From Hibiscus mutabilis (taxonomy: Eukaryota > Streptophyta > Magnoliopsida > Malvales > Malvaceae), in the NCBI GenBank assembly GCA_019671005.1, contig CM033721.1, forward strand, positions 51,378,864 to 51,442,863: a stretch of DNA of 64,000 nucleotides. The letters are read 5' to 3'. Numbering within the stretch: the stretch's first letter is position 1; every line of letters begins with the position of its first letter. Under the pieces are notes generated by a model that saw only the letters and a program-made list of their open reading frames with translations, searched no databases and was not told the DNA's origin. Positions 42,265-53,637 of this stretch are shown one piece after another. The position numbers and the translations under genes are program-made.

Positions 42265-44069
42265 ATTTTACCATCATCGTTTGATCATTGTAAATAGTTA
42301 GGATATTTATTTTTCTTTTGGTATTTTGGTTTATTTATTTAAGTTTTTTTTTGTCTTGAAAGGTTTTTGTGAATGTTAGTGCAGGAAATTTAGCCAATGT
42401 AGTATATTAGGACATGATGGCATTTGGATACCCATCATCACGAGGGGTGGTAACACATGGACACACTAAAAATCATGCCCAAGAGTGAGTTATTTTTGCT
42501 AAGCAGGAAAACCCTAGCCGCTGCATAGGTTGAAAATTTTCAAACATGAAAATTTCACCCTACATTAACCAAGATTTATTTCTCGCCCTGTCAGCTCCTA
42601 CTTTCCTAAACCCTACATTAACCAAAATTTGCATGCAGCATAAGGTGCCAAATCTTAACTTCGACAACGTCCAGAAATGCAAGGGAACCATTACTCTGGC
42701 TCTTTGGAAGCAATTGATTGCCATGGATGCAAAAGAGAAGGACAAAGGAAAGGTTGCCCAATCGATATTTACTTCCAAAATACCCAAGGCGGAACCTTCC
42801 ACACCAATTCCAAGTGGCACAATGGCATTGTTGTACCAGATCTATCAATGCTGGGAGCTTATTTTGAAAAATTTAGAGAAGGCTGAAGAGCGAAATTTGG
42901 TGCTCTAGCAATATACTGGAGCCATGGATCAAGCCCTAAAGATGACTCTTGAGGGCATCGCCACCAGTCCTTTGCCAACATTTTGGAGTTCCCAACTTAG
43001 CATCATGAGCCCGAAGGAATGCCATCCAGCCCCCAGTCTGTTCACACTCTGACCCAGTAATCTGATGCCACAGTACTTGTCTCATCTGTCCATGTTGAAT
43101 CTACCAGAATTGAGACTCCGTAAGAGTCTGATGATGATCGACGTACCACCCGTTGCTACAGGCTCATCCCCCGCCCCTATAGCCCATGTCTTATTTGAGC
43201 TGGCAAGGGTCATTGAGGAGGTCCTGCAGGACGTAAAGGCTTCCACTGCTGCCTCAAAACCCCAGGTAAAAAAGAACAAATCCTTGGCACCAAATCGAAG
43301 GAGCTTCATTAAGAGAGACCCGTGTCTCTCGGCCTGAACATTCCAAAGGGGAGTATTCTTCCCTTAACTCCTTAATTTCATATTTTTGTCATTTATTATC
43401 ATTCATTGCATTTGTATATATGTGTTTTCATGCATTGAGGAAATGCACACCTTTGGTTTGGGGGTATGTTGCCTTACATTTATTGACATGACATTCATTC
43501 ATGTCTATGTTTTTGTTTGCATTTGGTTGCCATATAGATTAGGTAGAACGATGCATACCAAACCATTAAAAGTTTTTTTTGCCACGGCTTAATTTTGAAC
43601 TGATAATTTTACCAACTCATTTGTTAGCATAGTTAGAATTTGCACTAGTATGCCCTGTTCGATGATGAAATTAGAATCTCTAGTTTGCATGAGCCTGGAG
43701 ATTAATAACGTCAGGTAGCTTGGCAATTGATCTCTAGGTTAGGGAACTTTAGTCTCACTTAAACACGTAGTATGCATCTAGTTCCCAAGAAAAACTTAGG
43801 ATTCTTGAAACTGAAGTCAAAATAAGGAAAAAATTGTCAGGTTAAAAATAAAGAATAAGGCAACAATGTTATGCCAAAAGCAAGAAAAATTATTAGAACA
43901 CTCATCTGCCGTAGAGACAATAAGTAACTTGGGGCTTCGTGGTTTACTCCCTCTTAGTTCTCAAGCTAACAAAACTTTAGGGTATGAGTGTAATGGGTTA
44001 GCTAGTGCTGACGTATGGATTAATGTGGGGGTTCGGGGTATGCTCTCTCTTGGCATTTTTGTCTAAAAA
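42265..44069 (+). other. Athila-A 3' region, ORF remnant and polypurine-like site
   Basis: 42546-43336 holds a broken frame (PYINQDLFLALSAPT, TLALWKQLIAMDAKEKDKGK, later VLFELARVIEEVLQ) that seems to be the end of an envelope-position ORF, by place and composition only. GGTTTGGGGGTATG at 43455-43468 matches the internal polypurine-like motif of other Athila copies. No hairpin array or 3' LTR follows: the element is cut near 44069 by the degraded Tat integrase. 43470-44069 shows nothing else. Confidence 0.55.
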
Positions 44070-45067
44070 ATAGAAGAATTGGATGGAAACCCATGGTACC
44101 ATTATATCTTGTAGTATATCAATTTCCAAGCCTACCTTAAGGAAGAAAATGAGAACAATAAGAGAACTATTAGAAGAATGGCAGCTAGATTGTCATAGAT
44201 GGTGAGATCTTATACAAATGGATTAAAGACCAAGTACTGTTGAGGTGTGTTGATGCCTAAGAGGCTAGAAATATTCTCGCAGAAGTACATGATAGGTTGT
44301 GTGAGACATATGCCAATGGCTTCTAAATGGCCCAAAAAATTATGAGATATGGCTATTTTTGGTCAACCATAGAGGGGGATTGTATCGACTACGCTAACAA
44401 ATACCAGATATATGCCAACAAGATCCATTTTCCACCGCCATTTTTGCATACCATGAATTCACCATGGCCTTTCGTAGTATGAGGCATGGAAGTTATTGGA
44501 CAGATTCATCCATAGGCTTCCAATGGGCATCGTTTCATTCTAGTTGTCATTGACTACTTCAATAAATAGGCATAATCACCCTCCTATACTAGCGTCACAA
44601 GGGCGACAATTTACAAGTTCTTAAAGAAAGAGATCATTTGCCGGTATGGGTTTCCAGAAATGATCATCACCAACCATGGTTCCAATTTGAACAGTAAAAT
44701 AATGATTAAGGTGTGTGATCAACTCAAAATAACGTACCATAATTGCACCACCTATCGTCCTAAGATGAATAGGGGAATGGAAGCAACAAACAATAACATC
44801 AAGAAGATTATATCGAAAACAACATACACCATTAAGGATTGGCATGAGAAACTACCGTTTTCTCTATTCGCCTATCAAACGTTTATACTTGCATCGATAG
44901 GGGCAACGCCATACTCTATGGTCTATGGCATAGAAATAGTACTGACCATTGAGGTTGAGATCCCATCACTTCGAATTATGAATGAAGTAAGGTTGGACGA
45001 CGGTGAGGGGCTAGGTCTGATCAGCTGAATCTCATCGAGCAAAAGAGGTTGAAAGCTATCTGCCATG
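44070..45067 (+). pseudogene. Degraded Ogre/Tat integrase fragment
   Basis: This is the + strand equivalent of Ogre-1 integrase (11210-12240). From 44079 DGNPWYHYIL, then KIMRYGYFWSTIEGDCIDYA, the HTMNSPWPF linker, and GHRFILVVIDYFN. The frame 44660-45028 gives IITNHGSNLNSKIM (Asp position now Asn) and PKMNRGMEATNNNIKKI (Glu kept), DWHEKLPFSLFAYQT and GATPYSMVYGIE. Many stops interrupt it. It ends at LKAICHG, near 45067. Confidence 0.8.
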
Positions 45068-45618
45068 GTGTTAACTCCCCAAAAGTTGTACTTTTCACGT
45101 ATATATTGTTATGCTATTGCTTAACTTTGAGCACATATTTGTACATTTAGTAAGTAGATTCATGCATTTGCATCTAGGAGTTAAGGGATGCATATTTTTT
45201 ATTGCCAGAGTGATGGGGTATTTTCTTGTTGTGGTAAGCAAGTTAGGAGCATGAAGAGAATAAGAGAAATGTCGAGTGTCGTTGGCAAAAGTAGGACAAA
45301 GTTTGCCAAACTCGGTTGACAAAAGAAGGAAGTCTGATGCCCAGTCAGTTACCATTAGTCAAGGCCAAGTCAGCCCTAATTCAAAAAGAGGATAAGAAGA
45401 TAACACACCTACATTGGTGCGTAACAAACTTTCAAAAATCAAACCCAACCTAGGGTTTCCACAAGTGCCTATATAAAGAAAGCCCATTGACGAGCCAAAG
45501 AAGCTACATCGTGGTAAGGAAAGAAAGTAGAGGGCAAACCGTGGTTCGGCCAGGTTGTGACCGAGAGCTCTAGATCCATTGAAGGGCTACATCGACGAAT
45601 CTCATTCTTTGTCCATTT
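45068..45618 (+). other. Unassigned promoter-like stretch
   Basis: Begins TGTTAACTCCCC exactly where integrase homology ends, which could be an LTR start. It holds TATATAAAG at 45470-45478 and then a leader-like stretch, with no primer site that I can see. It could be a 5' LTR remnant of Tat-2, whose leader homology starts at 46730, but I have no second copy to compare. Confidence 0.35.
45470..45478 (+). promoter_or_regulatory. TATA box candidate
   Basis: TATATAAAG about 400 bp after the possible LTR start at 45068 and 150 bp before the trinucleotide locus. The match is good but the context is unproven. Confidence 0.4.
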
Positions 45619-46174
45619 CCTGCTGCTACTACTACTCCTGCTCCTGCTACTGCTACTGCTACTCCTACTACTGCTACTACTACTACTACTGCTACTACTA
45701 TTGCTACTACTACTACTGCTACTGCTATTGTTACTGTTACTGCTACTGCTACTACTACTACTCCTACTCATCCTGCTACTTCTCTTGCTACTACTACTCC
45801 TGCTACTTCTGCTCCTGCTACTACTACTGCTACTGCTACTACTCGTACTACCACTACTGCTATTGCTACTACTACTACTCATACTACTACTGCTGCTAGT
45901 GTTGTTGCTACTGCTACAGCTACTACTACTACTACAGCTACTGCTACTCCTCCTCTTCCTACTACTAATGCTACTGCTACAGCTACTGCTGCTACAACTA
46001 CTGCTGCTACTGCTACTACTATTACCACTACTGCTACTACTAATGCTTCTGCTACTGCTACGATTACTACTACTACTACTACTCCTCCTCCTCCTCCTCC
46101 TCCTACTACTACTTCTACTACTACTACTTCTACTACTACTACTACTACTTCTACTACTACTGCTACTCCAACTC

Positions 46175-46205
<31 letters not shown>

Positions 46206-46383
46206 GAATCCTACTCCTCCTCCTACTACTACCATCACATCGCTTCTACTTCTACTACTACTATCACCATCGCTCGCTACTCCCCCATCACATCGCTTAC
46301 TACTCTTGCTCATGCTACTGCTATTACTACTACTCCTGCTACTGCTACTGCTACTACTACTCCTGCTACTACTCCTGCTACTT

Positions 46384-46462
<79 letters not shown>

Positions 46463-46647
46463 TACTCCCCTTACTACTACTTCTACTCCTACTACTCCTC
46501 CTCCTACTACTACTACTACTGCTACTGCTACTACTACTGCTCTTCCTCCTCCTCCTACTACTACTGCTATTGTTACTGCTAGTACTACTCCTGCTACTAC
46601 TCCTACTACTACTACTACTGCTACTACTACTCCTACTACTACTCTTG

Positions 46648-46728
<81 letters not shown>

Positions 46729-46729
46729 T
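45619..46729. repeat. 1.1-kb degenerate CTN trinucleotide locus
   Basis: Almost entirely triplets CTA, CTG, CTC and a few CTT on the + strand, in constant phase for long stretches. Pure CTA tracts lie at about 46381-46455 and 46655-46727. G appears almost only as CTG. Five of six frames stay open simply because of the repeat (the sixth reads TAG), so the poly-Leu, poly-Ser and poly-Val frames are not genes. It ends exactly at the start of the Tat-2 leader homology, and another 6-copy TAC tract sits at 46788-46805 inside the leader duplication. Confidence 0.93.
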
Positions 46730-47160
46730 CATATAAACTCGTTCGTCTAAGTGGGGGAAAACGCTAGTGCTTTCGTGGTGATATTGTTACTACTACTACT
46801 ACTACTTGCATATAAAGTCATTCGTCTAAGTGGGGAAAATGCTAATGCTTTCGTGGTGATATTGTTCCTCTGTATGGGCCTAGCAAGTACCTTCAGGGCT
46901 CGAGTACCCTATGTTTTCTTGGGAATATTGTTTCCCCGTATGAACGTAGCGAATGGGTCCCCCTAAATTAAACTCGATTGAAAGGAGCCTATAATGGGTG
47001 ATGATCAGGGCGCTTGCTACCCTTAGTATGGTACAGCGAGGACAATTTGGCACCCTTTTCGTAACAAAGCTGCATTTAGATAACATAGAAAACCCATCCC
47101 GTTTGAGCCATGTGGATAACCTAAGGTTATTAGATAGCATGTAGATATGGTTGCATCTTT
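46730..47160 (+). other. Tat-2 leader with 79-bp duplication
   Basis: Homologous to Ogre-1 20816-21118 (opposite strand), including GGGCCTAGCAAGTACCTTC and AAAGGAGCCTATAATGGGTG. A unit starting CATATAAA at 46730 is repeated at 46809 (period 79), and the repeat carries a short TAC tract like the long locus upstream. Confidence 0.75.
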
Positions 47161-47438
47161 TCATGCTTTGTTTGCTCTTTTTATTTCCTTTTATTGCATC
47201 ATCATTTTATCATTTATTTATATTCGATACTAATTTATTTCTTTGCTTTTTTTTGTATTTTTTGCATCTTCTTGGCATTTTTAAAGTGTTGGTTCATGAG
47301 TGCTCGCCAAATTAGAAATTGTTCATAATGGATAGAAGGTTTTGTGATTAGATAGAAAATAGTGTAAACTCGAGGTTATATCCTAAAGATTCTCTAGAGA
47401 CAATAGGAGATAACTCATTCGAAGGCTTTGAATCAGAC

Positions 47439-48168
47439 ATGGCAAACCATACTTACACTAGTGATGACCGAATTGAGATGCAAGAACTGAAGAAGCAAAT
47501 GGCTGAGTTGACGAACCTGATAACCACTATGGCTAAAGAGAAAAGAAATGTCAAATCGAAAGAACAATTGGTCAAGAATCAGGACGTGAAGCTTGATGGT
47601 CAAAACTCTACCCCTGAACAAGGTGACTCTAACAAATACCATAGCTCAAACCCATTCATGATTCGCATCAATAAACTAGTAGAAGGAATATTTGAGTCAA
47701 TCTACAAGAAGGTGGTGGTAGGTCCAGAAGAAACGCGAGAAGTAAGTGATGTGAAGAAAAATGTTCTAATTCCTATGAAGTACGTTAAGTTGCTCCAAAT
47801 GCTTGTCGAAAGGAATCTCATCACCCCAGTTCAGTCTATGCCAAAGGAACCTCCTTACCCGAAAGGTTACAACACTGATGCCAGATGTAATTATCACTTA
47901 GGAAGTTTGAGTCACACTACCGAGAATTGTGGGGCTTTGAAGAACAAGGTTCAAGATCTTATCAAGATGGGAGTGTTGGGTTTCGAAGATGGGATCCTAG
48001 ATTCTACACTCAGCCAACAATCACCTGAGAGGTAAAGTTGAAAAAGAGACAGTACACAAGACAAGGTTCAGATCCCGATGTCTACTTCTCAACTGATGGT
48101 CAGAAGGCAAGAATTAAAGGTCCTCATTTCGATTCGATACCCATATTATATGGAGAGTTATGTCCTCA
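47439..48168 (+). pseudogene. Tat-2 gag part
   Basis: An open frame from ATG 47439 to the stop at 48033-48035. An N-terminal coiled coil (about residues 8-40) is joined to a zinc-knuckle-like region, RCNYHLGSLSHTTENC, then ALKNKVQDLIKMGVLGF. The gag core between them is absent. After a stop the frame goes on as KKRQYTRQGSDPDVYFS and ILYGELCP, where the DNA element at 48169 interrupts it. It is related to Ogre-1 16623-16943. Confidence 0.72.
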
Positions 48169-49098
48169 TTAGGGGTGGGAATTGGGCGGGGCGGGGATAG
48201 TTTTGCATTCCCCACTTAGTCCCTAACATTTTTGGGGACGGTTTTAGGGAATCCCCATTACATGCTACAGGGATTTTTTTCATCCTCATCCCCATACTCA
48301 TCAGATCCCTACGGTTTTCGATGAATCCTCATACCCAAAAAAAATTAAACAAAATTTACTAATTTACCGACCAAAATATATGGTCAATTTCAATTTACAA
48401 GTCATATATTCAAAAAAAATTTAAAATCTTAATATATTAAACATATACTCAACGTTAAAAACCCAATATAAAATCTCCAAATTTACAAATATTAATGATA
48501 AATTTAGTTTTACAACCAATAAATAAACTATTTGAAAGCCATAATAACAACTTAGCATGTAACAATTTTTTTAGCCAAATCAATCTAGCATGTGGTACTT
48601 GATGATGTTCTTGTATTCTTGTTTTGATCCTTCTTGTCATCAACCTATAATATGAAAAATAAATATCGTATGCATCAAATAATATGAAATGTAAATATCA
48701 TAGATTCATATGCATCAATAATACAAAAAATAAGTAGAAACTAAAATGGTAAACTACTAGAGAGGTCACTCAAACTTAATAAGGTTTAAAAAAAAGGCAC
48801 AAATATATAGATGGATTGGAGTATTGATAATAAGATATGTTATACATGTAAATAAGAGTTAATTATATATATATTTTAAAATTTTGTAAAATATTTGAGA
48901 TGCTTGTGGATATTTTTTTGGGATCCCCGTGGTTATTTATGAGGTTGCGGTTCGAATATAGCAATCCCCGTCCCCATCCCCATTTAAGCTTCGATGATAA
49001 AACTTCCCCCGTCCCCATCCCCATGGGTAGAGATTTCGATTATTCCCCATTCCCATTAGTTCGGATCCCCACAGTTTTTGAATATTCCCCACCCATAA
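48169..49098. mobile_element. 930-bp non-autonomous DNA transposon with G-rich ends
   Basis: Ends TTAGGGGTGGGAAT and, reversed, TTATGGGTGGGGAAT form short terminal inverted repeats. TCCTCA flanks both sides (48163-48168, 49099-49104), and removing the insert with one copy restores the gag frame, so these limits are right to within the duplication. Subterminal zones are packed with GGGGATGGGGACGGGG-like runs; the middle is AT-rich and non-coding. No transposase is present. A 6-bp duplication is unusual; it may be a worn 8-bp hAT site, as GTCCTCAT and ATCCTCAG share six bases. Confidence 0.82.
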
Positions 49099-49104
49099 TC
49101 CTCA

Positions 49105-50060
49105 GCTCTTGGAAGCCTAGTTGGTGGGTCTGGTCTTCCTAACACCCATGCAACCCTCGTATCCAAATTGGTATGAAATTAATGCTAGTTGCGAGTGTCA
49201 TCCCAAAATTCAGGGGCATACCATCGAGAATTGCATCGTCTTTAAATGAAGAGTTCAAGCACTTTTGGAAAATAGAAAGTGGAAATTCGAAACAAGGGGT
49301 CAGCCTAGTACAATAGTGGGCTGCTCAGTGGGATTAGAATTTGAGGCTAAGGATGGAAGTACTCCAGAAGAGGGGCATTCGCTCAAAAATAACACCCAAG
49401 TGAACAAGCTCGGGCAAGAAAGAAATGATTTGATCGAAGAACTGAAATATTTGCAGGATAATTATCAAAAGCTTTCTTAGGTATTCAAGGCTACTAGTTT
49501 GGGATATACTCTTGAGGAATAGAACAATGGTGTCATTCAGCTGAAGAAAGACTCATAGTATTGGAAGAAGAGTTGTAGGACAAGTGAAAATCAAGCCAGG
49601 TTGTTGTCGTAAAATTTGAAAGAAGTCGAAAGCCGGTGCAACATTCTCGGGAAAGAGTTACAAGATAGTAACGAGATCTTGAATACAAGTATACAATAGC
49701 ATAAGAACCAATCCAATAACCTCTAGTTGGAAAATTTATCATTGAAAGAGCAAACTAATGAGCTTAGAAGTTCTTTACACATGTGTCAAATTCGTGTTGA
49801 AGCAATCAAGCAAGTTTCATATAAAAACACTGTAGAGCTGACTTATAAGTTGTGAGAGGCTAAGCAAGAAATAAAAAAGAGGAAAAATGACATGAAGATT
49901 TCTATCACTCAAGCACGCGAAGTGGCTCAACAAGTGGCAAACTTGGCCGACGCAGCAATGCCATTAAGTCAGAATATTAATCCGGCACTGGACCATAGAG
50001 GGAAGTTGGCCGTGCTTTTGGGAGAAATTAGAAAGTTAGGAGATACAGCTCACCGTTAAT
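49105..50060 (+). pseudogene. Tat-2 gag zinc-knuckle part and ORF1-like coiled coil
   Basis: The gag frame resumes with a stop near 49117, then TPMQPSYPNWYEINASCECH and IQGHTIENC, a second zinc-knuckle-like site. After 49260 an open stretch (ERNDLIEELKYLQDNYQKLS) and broken frames give a long coiled coil ending REVAQQVANLADAAMPLSQN and HRGKLAVLLGEIRKLGDTAHR, like the tail of Ogre-1 ORF1. At least five stops occur between 49479 and 49860. A gag part running straight into an ORF1-like tail is not the Ogre-1 order. Confidence 0.68.
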
Positions 50061-50379
50061 TGTAAACATTTAATATCTGATGTAACGAAACCTTTAGTCT
50101 TAATGAAAGTTTTTCTATAGGGATCACTTTTGAAATCAATACCTTGTTGCTTACATGTTTATATTTTAGCATTATATTGCACTGCACATTCTTTGCATAT
50201 TTAACATGACGTTATCATTTAAACAAACATTACATTACCTTTCTTGATCTAAAATTATTGGGGTTCAATGGCAGTAACCTGAGAATCCATTGATGTCTAT
50301 CATGGAAAAAGTTTGGAAAGAATCGAACATACTCAGAGATCAAGACTCGAGCAGTTATAAGATAGATTTGAGAAAGACG

Positions 50380-50560
50380 TTAGGAAAAGAGGAGGAGCTG
50401 ACGCTTTCAATGTAAAGGAACTCTGCCTGGTCCTAGATATAGTTATCTCACCTAATTTCAAGGACCCCGATTTTGAGAAGCATAATGACACTAGCTATCC
50501 TAGGACTTATCTGCCCACAATTTTGACCAAGATAGTGCTTTTGTTTTTCATATGAGGCGT
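50380..50560 (+). pseudogene. Tat-2 gag core piece
   Basis: One frame reads ELCLVLDIVISPNFKDPDFE and KHNDTSYPRTY, matching the Ogre-1 gag core at 17580-17480. It lies downstream of the zinc-knuckle parts, the reverse of the normal order. Stops bound it on both sides. Confidence 0.65.
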
Positions 50561-52307
50561 TAGGGAATTCCACCAAGAAGTGTAGGTCATTACTGGAAAA
50601 AATTAAAAAGTTAATTAGTGGGGGAATCTTGACACGATAATTAATAAAGCAATGGTAAACAAAGGAAATAGGACAAGCTTACACCGTACCGAAAAGCCAG
50701 AATGAATGATTTGTCACTTCGAGGATGACTTGAAGTCCCTATGCTTGGGTTTCTCGTCTTTTCATGAAGATGTTAGTTTGATTCCCCCCACATCTTGGTT
50801 TATGCTTTTTGAGAACAATGCACATAACAAACCCGGCGGCTTAAGCCTTAAAGCAATAAGAATATTTTGTAAAGACATGTGTCTATTTATTTTTTTTTCA
50901 GAATGAAAATCACATTTTCTTTGTTCTTGTTTAGAAAACACTTTTGCATTCTTTGACTCTTTAAAAATTTCATTCATTGTTGTGGGGTAGTTTTTGTTCT
51001 CCCATACACATAAACACTTATTTTTTTGAAAAGGACATACATATGTATATATCATTTTATCAGGACCTTGAATTTCAATTGCAAGAGTATCTTTGATTCA
51101 AATCCAAAGATCAATTTCAAGTTGTTTATGTTTAAAAGGAATTGAATTTTGTGAGGATGTTGCAAATGTGAGCATCTGATGATCCATTTAGGCCAACAGG
51201 GGAACAAAACAAGTGTTCAGGTAATGGGCATATCTTATTTAGTGAATTCCCTCTCGTACATTTTTTGTTTAAGATCCTTGATTCGAGTGTTTACCCTAAA
51301 CTTCTACCCTAAAGACTTCTTTGGATGTCTATGAATGGGACGACGAATGGCATTAAATCACTTTCCAATGAGAAAGAAATGAGACCAGATACATTGGATA
51401 CAAGAGCTAGGGAATCATAAAAAGAAACGGTTGAAAGAAAACTTATGCTCATGGAGACAGCCAAATCAAGTTGTAAAATGCCAACTAGAAGGCCGAAGCA
51501 ATCAAGAATGAAAGCGCTAAATTGAACAATACAATGAAAAGAAAGCAAAAGAGATATGAGGAATCTACCATTTAACCAAAAGAGACAAAGAGAACTAATA
51601 AAGTTCGAGCGGAAACATGCAAGAATGGGGCTTTAACTTGAAGAAATAAGTAAGCGACTTCGACGTAATCCTCCATTCAATTAAATATCAATTTTAAGAC
51701 ATTGAAGGTTGATCACCTTTCAATAGAAGCGCGCGTCAATGTTGAGTCAAGACACAAATTGGTCCAAAGATGCATATTCCCAAATCAAAAGAAGGAAATG
51801 AACTCTAGGGTGAAAACCCAAAAAATGGGCAGTCTAGAGCGATCCAAATAATGAAAAAAAAAGAAAATATTTCATACAAGCATATCCAGGTTAAACAAGT
51901 ACAGAAATGTGGTTTCGCTTAACCGTGACCCATGGACTACAATACAAGCCTACAAAGACCATTTTGATCATACAAGAATATCTAATTTTAGATGAGTTTG
52001 TCTTCAGATTACATTCCGCCTATAAGAGTTAACCTTTCTTCGATGAACATCAAACTTCAAGTGTCTAATCGACACCAAAATGAGGAAAGGATGGGGCATG
52101 GTGAGTTAGTGAGATTAAGAGAGCCACCTTAAATGGAATAGAATTTAAGTATGAGAATTGCTCCTCTCAAAAGCCTAATAGACAAAAAGAGACTACACAT
52201 ATGCACATATCTCCACAAACAATCAAGATATTCTAAACATATGCTACATCTGGGTTGATCTTTGTCAATTTGAAGCAAATATGCTACTGCATTTGATATT
52301 TCGAGGC
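50561..52307 (+). other. Tat-2 3' stretch
   Basis: No recognisable protein. A 66-codon frame at 50706 is not supported. 51800-51840 has CTCTAG...CTAGAG around GGGTGAAAACCC, matching the Ogre-1 3' region at 10317-10390. The rest is AT-rich and shows nothing else that I can name. Confidence 0.5.
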
Positions 52308-52535
52308 TGAACATTAGTTTTCAAAAATGTTTGGCATTTACTTCGATTTTGATTTTTTTCCAAACATTAGTTTTCAAAAATGTTTGGCATTTTTCTTGAA
52401 ATTTTGATTTTTTTAATATTTATCATTTCCTTCAAACATCAATTTTCAAAAATGTTTGGTATTTTTTTTCTTCAAATTTTGTTTTTTAAGATATCTATAG
52501 TTTTTTTCAAACATTAGTTTTCAAAATGTTTGGCA
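52308..52535 (+). repeat. Tandem hairpin repeat in Tat-2 3' region
   Basis: Four units hold CAAACATT (or a variant) and AATGTTTG around a loop with AGTTTTCAA, at 52310, 52361, 52433 and 52508 (periods about 51, 72 and 75 bp). T-rich spacers separate them and a worn fifth unit follows to about 52590. Unit three has one arm changed to CAAACATC. Confidence 0.75.
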
Positions 52536-53345
52536 TTCTTTCCAAGTTTTATTTTCAAAATGGCTGTCATCTTTTCAAAAAATGTTGTTATCAAGATAAA
52601 CAAAAGTAAATGACATTTTTTTTGCATTACTGTAAAAAGGATTTAAAGCATAGGGACATATAATTGGTTCCTCCCAAGATGCTTCGATTAAGGTCAACAA
52701 AGAAGATTGAACCTAAGGATGAGTTAGGAAATTGAGGCTTTTCGCTGCCCTAATTTTGAGATAGATTGAAGACTCTGCATGTTGGGTCAAAAACAAGAAA
52801 ATAACCGAACCCTAATATTAAATGACGGAAGGTTGATGATAAGCGTTCCTATATAAGAATAGTATATGGACCATAAGTAGATTGGTTACAAAGAAGTGTG
52901 GTAACCTTGGAAGACAAGAAGAATACATGCATGAAAGATTTGAAAGTATGTTGTAACACCCCCTTCCTGGTTTGGTAGAAAACCGGGTTGGAAAGCATTA
53001 TCGAAAAACATATTCAGAAGTCAGATGCTTAATCAGAGTCAAAATGCATTCGGAAGTTCTAATGTTCCTATTTAAGGCTTAGTGGACCTAATTACCGATT
53101 ACGGACTCAATATGGGGTTAATTTTAAACTTTTACAAACTTAGAGACTAAATTGCAAATTTCATAAATTAGCGATCCTAATCCAAATTCTTTATTAACAA
53201 CTTGTAATTAAACTTACCAATATGTGAAGTTTCGTTACTATCGGATGCCGTTATCCTAATCAATTAGGCTGTATAGTTATTAGTGACCAATTTGTAAACT
53301 GTCCAAATTCTGTTTTTATGCCTTATAACAGATTTAACTAACACC

Positions 53346-53637
53346 GTATCGATACCCTAAGGGCCGTATCGATACGCTAAGCCTAATTCCAGATTTCTAG
53401 TTTCAAAGGATGTCAAGACCGCATCGATACAGCTAAGACTGTATCGATACTAGTTGACTGCGTTGACACCGTACCGATACGCTCTAAAACCGTATCGATA
53501 CCATTTTTCATCCCAAATTCTAGTGACCAAATTCTGTACCGATATGCCCAAACCGTATCGATACGCCTTGTTTGACTAAGGTTGACCAGACCAATTATGC
53601 AAGGGCTGTATCAATACGCCATCACCCATATCGATAC
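53346..53637. promoter_or_regulatory. Five pairs of GTATCGATAC palindromes
   Basis: Ten copies start at 53346 and 53366, 53421 and 53441, 53471 and 53492, 53536 and 53555, 53608 and 53628. Spacing within pairs is 20, 20, 21, 19 and 20 bp; gaps between pairs vary from about 30 to 55 bp. The consensus is CCGTATCGATACGC, with linkers of about 10 bp and differing sequence. It contains TATCGATA, the DRE site bound by the BED-finger protein DREF in Drosophila; no link to plants is implied. Confidence 0.8.

Larger units (their letters stand above)
46730..52951 (+). mobile_element. Tat-2: scrambled Ogre/Tat remnant
   Basis: Leader (46730-47160), gag parts with zinc-knuckle-like sites (47439-48168, 49105-49260), an ORF1-like coiled-coil tail (49260-50060), a gag core piece (50380-50560) and a 3' region with GGGTGAAAACCC and hairpins (51780-52535). 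No protease, reverse transcriptase or integrase is recognisable. The order differs from Ogre-1, where ORF1 precedes gag and the core precedes the zinc knuckles. The right limit is the LTR start at 52952; the left limit is uncertain. Confidence 0.65.

Noticed and set aside
44621..44845. - strand frame over the degraded Tat integrase
   Set aside because: Complement of the + strand integrase at 44660-45028, which carries recognisable motifs.
45557..46767. Long open frames of poly-Leu, poly-Ser, poly-Val and poly-Tyr/Cys
   Set aside because: They follow from the trinucleotide repeat, which leaves five of six frames open. There is no non-repeat domain, codon bias or start context.
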